Shown: one piece after another, positions 55,748-64,000 of the stretch | How positions within the stretch are numbered: position 1 is the stretch's first letter | Layout: every line of letters begins with the position of its first letter | Origin: Ectobius pallidus | Taxonomy: Eukaryota > Arthropoda > Insecta > Blattodea > Ectobiidae | Assembly: GCA_964059195.1 (NCBI GenBank) | Contig: CAXKWD010000008.1 | Span: forward strand, 44,507,502-44,571,501 | Length of the DNA: 64,000 nt | Reading direction: 5' to 3' | Notes under the pieces: model-generated | What the model was told of the DNA's origin: nothing | Seen by the model: only the letters and a program-made list of their open reading frames with translations | The model's database searches: none | Made by a program: the position numbers and the translations under genes

Positions 55748-58189
55748 TGTTCATAATTTTTTCCAAACTTATCTTGGTTGTCAAAAAAAAAGGAAATTCT
55801 TATAGAACAATTTTTCATATTTGTTATGTTAACTTATTTCACCTTACTTATGTAGGGATATTTAGAAATTTTAGGCGAAAAGTCAATTATATACATATTC
55901 TATAAACAATTAACTTATATAGCTCAATTTTATGTGAGTTTAACTCTACATCTTTGGTACCTCAGGATTGTAATTGTGCTGTAACACTTGATGTTCATTA
56001 ATTATAATAATTCTTGGGAATTATTGAATGTTAGCTGTTGTGGTTTTAAATTAATTGTTAATTTATTATTAATTACTAGAAAAATACTTCTTACACCTTC
56101 AGGACTTTATATAGCAAAAATGTTATTAAATATAAATGTCAGATTATAATTTTGGTGATAACTTGTAAGTGCTTGTAGTTCATGATGTCTTGGTCTGTTG
56201 CAGATCAAGTTTTTTGGTGCTGTGCCATTCTCTACGGCCCATGTCTTGTTCGGTGCTGTGCCGAGCTTTCAGTTCTTTCCACTACTTCTGGCTTCCTTTT
56301 CTACTAGTTGCCGCTGAGTTTGGTACGCAGGGACGCCTGCTGCTTTGGTTTTGACCTGAAACATAACCAGGTCCAACTTGACTTCAATTTCGCAGCTCTT
56401 TATCTTCAAATCTTGTTATTGACAACTCAGTTAAACATACTACTCATCTCTACTGTTCTACTAGTCATGCAGCAACCAGGAAGATATACCTACTCACCAA
56501 TAAACTTCTTTATACAGGAACTTTGGAAGTTGGATTACAATAGGACTTGTTATTCACACATAACACACAAATTATTGTCTATACCATTACTCCTTCTAGT
56601 CCGCTCTGGTTATTTCCATGTTGCAAATTCTACAGTATTCAATTATTCCATTCATACCACCATTTTCCTTTCAAAACTACAAATTATGTGTGTTAAATAC
56701 ATTGCACACGTTCTTTCTCCATGTGTTTTGGCGAAACAGTAATATGCAATTGGACTCCTCAAGAAAGTTAAAATCACTACAATATTATTTCTGGTGAACC
56801 ATTCTGTAAGTTCTGTGGAAAGAATAAACATTTATTACGCTCAGATTTTGGCAGAAACACAAATATTCTATTTTTTCATACGTAAACTCAATTACTAGTA
56901 AATACAAAAAAGTATTCACTATGGAAACTTTCTTTCCCCGGGCCGTACGAGGATGTGCCGTTCAGACACATTCCGGCACCGTATTTGTAATTTCAGTGTG
57001 TTTTATTATGTTTTATTAGTGTATATTTTGGTATTTACATGTCTGTGATCTCCCCATCATTATGTTTCCTTTTTGTTTCTTGTTTTGATTAACTAAGTTT
57101 TGTTTTCCTTTAGTTCGTTCTGGTTTGCTTGATCTCGTCACCAATAGTTACTTCTTTATTTTGCCGTAAGCTAATTTCTGGAGCGCCCTCTGGCTTTGCC
57201 TAATGTTAGCGGTGGGCGTTTCCCGTGTGTCAGAATGTACCGAGAAGTTGAAAATATAATATCTTGCTTTGTGTTGCCGATCCAGTTTGAAACCTGTGGG
57301 CACATAACTTAATTTTGCAGGTATGTTCTGTTAATTTGCTTTCGCCATTGTTATCCTGTTGGGTTTCATTCGTTATATTAAGTTATAGGTTACAGTTATG
57401 TTATGTTGCTTTATCTTTCTAGCCCACCAGTCTAGTTCTGTAATCATTAGTTTTCGTATTTGTTCAGTTTATTAATTACGTTTAGGTTATGAAGTATAAT
57501 GATAGAAAGACCGCCCCTGTTACTCCGTTCATGATTTCTGGCCTTCAGCCCTGTATGTTTAAAATATGACTGCTGGTTACAAAATCTTTCGTACTTAATA
57601 TTCTCTAAAGTTGCTTGTTATAATCTACAGTATTGTATGTTGAAAACAATGAATTTTCTAGACATTTTTATTGAACATTTTTGGAAATATTTTCTTAATT
57701 TTGGGGACAAAAGTTTCCTCTGTGGCTAAATCTAGTAAATGGGACAGTTCTGCGCCACAAACATTTTATTCAGATGTTGAAATGAAGAAAGGGTAATGGT
57801 CCATTTTAAACAAATTACATTTAAATAGGATCTTTTATTTTTAATAAAAATTAATTATATTGAAAACCATACCCTTTCATTTTAGGGTTACAAAAATTAG
57901 GTTCAATAACCATTATTCTCTTTCAGCGGTGTTTGGATATATCACCACCGGGTATGTAAAGTGTTCATTCAAGTACAGTTTAAAGCGTGTGAAATTAGGT
58001 GACCACAGGGACAGTTTGACTTCCTTTTCACCTGACAATACACAGTGCCAAAATTGACCGCAGACCAGGCCGGGTCACTACATATGTATACACCTAACAG
58101 TTTTACGGTTGGCGTAGGGTTAAAGTCTGTCAATGTGTTCTTTTATCCTGATTTAATAAGAATTTGTTCTGTGCAAATCATTGGGATGC
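55748..58189. other. No recognised feature
   Basis: 2.4 kb of AT-rich sequence. The 144-codon plus frame at 56308-56742 and others here show no motif. No repeats or element ends recognised. Confidence 0.45.
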
Positions 58190-58540
58190 TTCAATAAATA
58201 TTTCCTTTTTTTATTGATTAATTTTACTAGGTTTAAATAATTTGACATTAGTGTTGTGTCATCAGCATATGCAACCGATCTACTTGACAGACTAGAAGAT
58301 AAGACGTTTATGAAAATTGTGAACAGAAGGTGTCCTCAAACCGAACCCTGAGGGACGCCTGTATTGACTTCTTTATCTGCACCATCTGGTATCTGTTAGA
58401 GAGGTGTGATTGAAAGAGTTTTAATTAAGTTCTTTTAATTTCATAATATTTTAGTTTTATACCAATAAGTTAATATGTGAGACAGTATGAAAGGCTTTGT
58501 TCAGATCTAAGAGAGTTTTTACAATGAATTGCTTACAGAA
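58190..58540 (-). pseudogene. LINE RT fragment nested in BEL gag
   Basis: Reading right to left: LLDLNKAFHTVSHINLL (family: DLSKAFDTVDH), then NTGVPQGSV, a stop, and VAYADDTTLMSNYLN. These are RT motifs of a Jockey/CR1-like LINE, with a stop in the middle. It joins directly to the BEL gag zinc-knuckle region (CRCIFCKQ at about 58545). Confidence 0.75.
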
Positions 58541-58886
58541 AATGCAACGACAGCGAGAAACAGGTTTTTTCTTAGTATCATTGGGCATCACAGTGAAATG
58601 AACCTTCGCATTGTTCTTAACTGGAGGGGTATTGTTAGAGTGTGTCATCTGTCAGTCAGTCAGTCATCTGTAGTATTCGAACTTTAGCCTCAATAAAGTC
58701 TAACAGATCTTTGAGTGATGGCAATTTATCTTGTTTAACTGAAGATTCTCAGTCTTTAATAATTTTCGGTTGAATTCTGTCTAGAATTATTTCGGAAACA
58801 ATCTAGTCTGTCAAACTAATATCAGTGTTAAGAGACTCTAATGCATTTACGGCACTGATAAAATGGTATAGATACCGTTGTAGGGA

Positions 58887-59650
58887 TTTGATGTAGATGT
58901 AGATGTAGATATCTCGTCCTGTAGATCCTGTGTTGAGCGGGGCTCAAGGATATAGAACACGTCAGATCAAAAAATACATGCATGTTATAACAATAATATA
59001 GGCCTACAGAAACTGTAAGCTGCCAAATTTAGCCAAGCTGGAAATATTCCTCCAAATTGTAGAAGGTGTGAGTTATTAAAAATTCCTTGACAGCTGTTTT
59101 GAAAGGTTTGCTCTTTCTTTGAATACATAATAATTTAATGTTGTTTGGAAGCTTGTTATATATCTGTACTGCAGAATAATAAGCACCCTTCTGAAAGAGT
59201 TTTAACGAGTTATTTGGTCTAGGTGTAGATCATTCATGTTTCTGGTAGTACGTCCGTGTACACTAAAATTAGTTTGAAATTTATCAATATTATTCACTAC
59301 ATAACACATAACAGAGTATATATACTCCCCTGTAAGAGTGAGGACTTTTAATTTTTCAAATAGCGGTTTACAAGATTCCCTTTTTTTCTTTCCTCATATT
59401 ATTCTTATTGCCCGCTTTTGTAATCTAAATATTTTCTCCCTATGGGAAGAGTTGCCCCAGAATATGATCCCGTACCTCATTACCGAGTGAAAATATGCAA
59501 AATATACCATAAGTAATGCATCCTGTTTTAATATATTATTCAAAATTCTTAAAGCAAAGCACGCTGAACTCAGTTTTGGACCTATCATTTCTATGTGTGT
59601 CTTCCAGTCAAGATTTTGGTCAATTTGCAGTCCTAAAAATTTTACATTGC
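58887..59650 (-). pseudogene. LINE 3' end nested in BEL gag, (TACATC)n tail
   Basis: Minus strand: KFLGLQIDQNLDWKTHIEM, then LSSACFALRILNNILKQDAL and YFHSVMRYGIIFWGNSSHRE (59394-59588). KVLTLTGEYIYSVMCYVVNN and a YNKLPNNIK block follow. This is the C-terminal end of a Jockey/CR1-like LINE RT. It ends at GATGTA repeats (58890-58910), the LINE's simple-sequence 3' tail. BEL gag resumes on both sides. Confidence 0.85.
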
Positions 59651-59773
59651 TAATTGATTTGGGTGCGAAAACAAGTGCTCAAAATGTGTGTTTGCTATAA
59701 GACGGTTATTATTAAATCTCTCCGACAATATACGCCACGCTACTTCAAAGGTAGCAGAGAAACAGGAATGTCT

Positions 59774-60217
59774 CTTATGTCTAGGGGCGGATTTATATGA
59801 CCTAAAAATAGGATATATGCATGCATTTATGACCTAAAAAACATTAACATATGACCAATAAAATTTAAAATATGACTTTACCACTTACACACTGTGTATA
59901 TTTCTTTTTAAGTTTCATTACAATACATTTTGTTAAAATATAGTGTTAATTACTTAAAATATTTGTAAATTCTCAAAAAATATCATTATAATGCAAAATT
60001 TACAAAATGTGATATGGAACTTCAAAATTTCTTTAATACGCACACAAATATGACCTAAATATGCTAAAATTGTTGAAAATTTTCTAAATATGCAGTAATA
60101 TGCACAACAAAAACCGTTCCATTTTCACCAGGATGCTTGGAATCGGGTTTACATTAGTCGGAAACCTGAAATAATGCAAAATATGACATGTCATAGAAAT
60201 CCACCCCTACTTATAAC
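59774..60217. mobile_element. hAT-like MITE (59782-60209) with TSDs, in BEL gag
   Basis: TIRs TAGGGGCGGATTTATATGAC and, inverted from the right, TAGGGGTGGATTTCTATGAC. The 8-bp flanks CTTATGTC (59774-59781) and CTTATAAC (60210-60217) match at six positions. The 428-bp body is AT-rich with ATATGACCTAAA motifs and no ORF. TIR-proximal GGATT..TATGACATGTCAT resembles the 3838-4568 MITE. Confidence 0.82.
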
Positions 60218-60998
60218 TGACATAACCTTAACTGTTAAACATGATTTTAAGTATTGAGATTTATCCATGTCAGAGGTATGCTGATTGTCAATTATCAAGG
60301 AAGTGAAAGTATCACGAAATCCAATCCAGGTAGTGGGATCACTGGAGAATCGGGGGAGTCTGATTTCTGGAAGTTTTCGCAATGCTGGAGGCGGGGTATC
60401 TAGTGAAAAGCGTTGCATACTAAGGGCCTGTCCAGGCTGATAAATTTCCTCATGTTTAATGATCAAAGAATTAAGATAAGCGAGGGCCTTGCGACAGCTT
60501 GTTTCAACATCTCGATGCCATTCGACATCCTGACATTGAGATAGTAGGTTCTTATATTCATCAGCTGTGTTTTGAATTCAACAAGAAGGACAAGAGACCC
60601 CTGATAAGAAAGCTCGTTTTCTATGACAAATTCATAAATGGGTTGAATATAGTCAACTAAGTGGGAATTTAGACGGTTGAGCTTGGCATTGTGAAGACTT
60701 TCGTTGTAGGCTTTAGTTAAACCTTTGGCAATCGAAGTTGCCTTGAGAACCGAAGCTTCTATAGATTCAGTAACTCTAACTTGTCATCTAAGAAATCTAG
60801 TTGTGCTATTTGAGATTGTATATCTTCGAATTTCTTAAATGGCTTATCTAGTTTGTTTGTACGTGACAGAAGCTCCTGATGGGACGTTTCGTCTGTAATA
60901 ACACATTTAGTAATATAATTGCCTTGACGAGTAATTTGTGCCTTAAGGGGAGCACGTTTGAATTTGAGAGCAGCGATATCTTGCTCTACAGTCACCAT

Positions 60999-63900
60999 CT
61001 TGAATGCAAAGATAATATTTATACAAAGATGACTTTAAAATTTCAAATCGCCCACGTTGTGGAATATAGTACACTACGGTATAGCAGATTTTTTAATTGT
61101 CCTCTTGAAGGGCTAGGAAAACTACTAGAAAGTGTGTTTTCACCAGTGTTAGTGTATGTTGAGTATGTGTTTTGTTGGTGACTATACACTTTGTTTAAGC
61201 TTAACCTCAAACTTATATAACACTGACAATACCCATAAATGAATAATAAAGTATTACTCTGTGCACTCAAACTGGGCGAATGCCACTCAAAGGAATAAAA
61301 CAGAACAGAATAAAATTTAAACTCACTGTTGAACCACTTGTTCATTTAAGATGCACTTTACCCTCAAACTTGAAAGACTTAGAGGAACTTAAAACAGACT
61401 GACAAGTCAGTACTTCCAGGCGACGAAATTGAAATTAATACTTGAACTGAACTATCTAGGCCCGGAGTGACCATTGTAAAGGTCTGCACCTCTGGTGTTA
61501 AGTGGACGAATCCATAAAATGATGCAAACCCCTTAAAGGTTTGAAAGGAAATATAAATAAATAAATAAATAAACTGAACAAAGCTTATAGCCTGTTTAAT
61601 AAAGAAATATAAAACCACTTTAAATTACATTTCAGAAACGAAAATGAAAAAATAATAATCAACTCTTGAATTGCACTGGTTTACACGATCTTCTGAATGT
61701 TGATAATGTTCAAGAAATTCTTGATGTCTTGCAGTTGAAGTTTGCAATATGGTAATTGCTTGCAGTAAGTGCTTGTAGTAATTGTAGAATAATTATAAAT
61801 TATCAGGTAATTTTAAGTCACCAATTGTGAATGTTATGTGGTTGTATAAAATGTCACTGTGTTGAAATGATGACACTGAATGTTGATTGTACTTTGCGGT
61901 TACGTAATGTGAATCACTTGCCAATGACGAAGTACTATGTTGAAAAGTGTAGGTTATGTAAAGTATTTTCACACGGCAAATATCGATAGGCTTGTGTTAT
62001 GTATGTTGAACTTTATACAACAAATATCGATAGGTTTGTGATTATGTTTGTTCAAAGAATATGAAGTTATTGATATTTAACTTCACAGATTTAACACTAC
62101 GCTGAGGTCACATCGTTGAACTAAGCTTGGCTATAAAGAAATTGTTGTAGTAATTGTTACCAACAGACCGTAGGTTAATTGGAATGAAATAATGAAACAA
62201 TGAACACGTGTTTAATAATTGGCGATGCAATCTTGATGGAATTAGGATTCTCAGGTGTTTAACACCACTCTTGAATGACTTGAAGGTTATGTGTTAATAA
62301 CTTGTGTGTCTAGATAATGAAACACTGTGCAGTACATGTTCACAGTAATGAATTACAAACAATATACTGTAACAAAGAAATGGTGTAATATATCACCGAC
62401 GAACGTAGAATTGGCCACTTTCGCGCCCCCGGCAGACTGGAACGCCTCAGGGCTCAAACTCCTTATATTAAAATGTGTTGCGACATCTATAAGAAAATCT
62501 GATTGGTTAAAAAACTTTTAGTGACAACATTAATAAGTAATAACCAATAACGGATAACTAATTTAGCAAGACACAAAATTCACATTGTACCCCAACAAAA
62601 GAATTACTTTCTTTTTTAAATAAAACACTTGCTAAGCTTAAATAATACAGCACACGGCAGGCCTAAGTTGATATAACATCATGAATTATAAGTTACGAAG
62701 TTTCACTGAGGACTCTGTATGATATTTGGAAACTTTCATTACCAAGTCAGGAATAGCGCACTTTTGAATCACGGTTGATTGCCCAATGCTACCTTCATTT
62801 ATTAAAGTGTCTACTAGTGTCAAATATGTAAACTTTTATTCCTATTTTAATACTTGTCATAACATTAATATAATCACGAATTTAATTAAACATGGTGATG
62901 TTAGTGAGATTTAGGGACAAACTGAAAAGTTAGCTCTATGCGACACAGTGGAGAAGACTGCAATTAAACTTCAACAAATGATTCGCGCTGTGCGATATTT
63001 ACCGTAACAACCATTCTTAGACTTGTGATATAAATTTACATTTTAACACACCGTGAATATCGATTAGTAAGCCAAATATGACAAATTACGTCGTCTGCTT
63101 GAGAATACTTATTAAATATTAATAAACCTTTTACATAGAATATATGTACAATATTAGTACAAATTAAATGTACAGAATATCATAATTCCACGTTAAGTTA
63201 ACCTAAAATTCAGTGGGATGTAACTTGGGTATTGTTGACTAAATGGAATATTAATTCACTTTCTGACCTTTATCTTGAAAGAAATAGTATAAAGGTTACA
63301 TATTATCTGAAATATCTGAATTACTGGATTTACTAAAATTTTGCATAAAAATACAGGAATTATTATTTATAGAATAGTCAGTTTTTCTTTATTACTAACT
63401 TTTGCACAGGTTATTAACTTTCATTATACCATATTAGACATGGTATGTTGAAAGATTTTGGATTGACTTTTCGATTTTATTTGTATATATATTCATAAAA
63501 TATAGTAAATTATTCAGTTAATCTTTTTTACACATTAGTCTCAGTCTGGATTAGAATTTACAGTTTCTGATGCCATTATATTTTTCTACAATTAAACGTA
63601 GACAAATACAGAGTGATTTTGAATTACAGCTTAAATATTTTGTATTGTATTCTTTGAAGTCAGTTTAATGTAGGTTCACAAGTGAAAGAATTAAAAAAAA
63701 TAGATACTGGTACTATTATATTGTAGTTTGGGGAGTTCAGTCAACAGCTTACCTGCAAGCATGGAAAATTTATGGGTCATAATTATATAGGATTTTCGGA
63801 AGTAAGGTGAAAATATTAATTCAAGCTATTATCAGGGATATAATTCCAGCAAGAATATGGTGAACTAAAGAACATCTGGACTAGGTTGAACTTTTTTAAT

Positions 63901-64000
63901 GTTAATGATATGTTATGTAAAGTGTTTGTAATTTATTCTATTTGTATGTCTCTGTTAATAATTTATAATTGTAGCAGGTTATTTGAAAATATCAGCGCAT
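60999..64000. other. No gene; probable BEL leader and 5' LTR, then unassigned
   Basis: On the minus strand, ACAATGGTCACTCCGGGCC (61459-61477) looks like an LTR end (ACA) followed by a primer-binding site (TGGTCACTCCGGGCC). A promoter-like stretch with ATATAAGG lies near 62460-62470. No second LTR copy exists to test this. A direct repeat AAATATCGATAGGYTTGTG occurs at about 61977-62040. From 62500 to 64000 the sequence is AT-rich and featureless. Confidence 0.35.

Larger units (their letters stand above)
58541..60998 (-). pseudogene. BEL/Pao gag, broken by three insertions
   Basis: Starts at ATG 60998 with MVTVEQDIAALKFKRAPLKA and a coiled-coil-like stretch. It continues through LPEIRLPRFSSDPTTWIGFR and SLIIDNQHTSDMDKSQYLKS (60191-60466). 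After a MITE come FEVAWRILSERFNNNRLIAN (59670-59770). After a LINE comes NALESLNTDISLTD, followed by DKLPSLKDLLDFIEAKVRIL (58660-58880) and a Cys pair (CRCIFCK). This order matches BEL/Pao Gag, the capsid and RNA-packaging protein. Frameshifts occur in addition to the three insertions. A primer-site-like sequence lies upstream (61459-61473). Confidence 0.82.

Noticed and set aside
55424..55756. 110-codon plus-strand frame
   Set aside because: Lies across the SINE on the opposite strand; not a protein gene.
56308..56742. 144-codon plus-strand frame
   Set aside because: Hydrophobic residues from AT-rich codons, no motif, no supporting context.
57860..58057. 65-codon plus-strand frame and its minus-strand counterpart as a transposase fragment
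   Set aside because: Some resemblance to conserved protein style but no motif I could name; not supported.

Overview
This window looks like repeat-dense, AT-rich nuclear DNA from an arthropod, most likely a hemimetabolous insect with a large genome. The mobile-element mix (BEL/Pao, R1-like LINE, Penelope, hAT and Harbinger MITEs, Helitron, REL-endonuclease LINE, tRNA-derived SINEs) supports this, but the species cannot be named from sequence alone. I found no convincing host exon, no rRNA gene and no intact functional tRNA. Nearly everything I can identify is a transposable element or its wreckage, and almost every coding remnant is broken.

Layout. 1-5430: two minus-strand LINE fragments carrying three insertions (a 258-bp hAT MITE with 8-bp TSD, a 961-bp Helitron, a 731-bp hAT-like MITE with 8-bp TSD). 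Aligning one LINE copy to the other gives paralogous empty sites for the first two. 6264-7330: 5'-truncated tail of a LINE with a restriction-like endonuclease. 8253-23906: one LTR-retrotransposon insertion (TSD ATAT) arranged LTR-internal-LTR-internal-partial LTR, with unusually long (3.24 kb) LTRs, a tRNA-Leu-type primer site, a decayed gag/protease and no reverse transcriptase. 24116-25330: broken gene of a recurrent family with a cysteine-rich C-terminus. 25430-28830: Penelope-like element bounded by inverted copies of its own 3' end, split by a hAT relic with transposase remnant. 29900-34160: R1-like LINE relic, then a Ty3/gypsy pol relic split by a LINE 3' end. 34796-34987: tRNA-derived SINE. 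35551-38940: Harbinger relic joined to a BEL/Pao pol relic, itself interrupted by a 718-bp Harbinger-type MITE. 41331-42834: element with about 66-bp terminal inverted repeats. 42923-51239: Foldback-like pair of inverted arms made of short tandem repeats; the loop holds a near-intact REL-endonuclease LINE (45031-48066). 52640-53817: broken zinc-binding gene of an uncharacterised recurrent family. 55416-55732: SINE with 14-15 bp TSD. 58190-61473: minus-strand BEL/Pao gag with three nested insertions. The remainder, including the last 2.5 kb, has no recognisable gene.

The best candidates for something new are the long-LTR, pol-less element and its tandem array (with a visible unequal-crossover footprint and a SINE body embedded in the LTR), the REL-endonuclease LINE with PHD-like plus C2H2 fingers that is one catalytic substitution and two stops from intact, and a strong excess of the palindrome TAGGCCTA across unrelated parts of the window.
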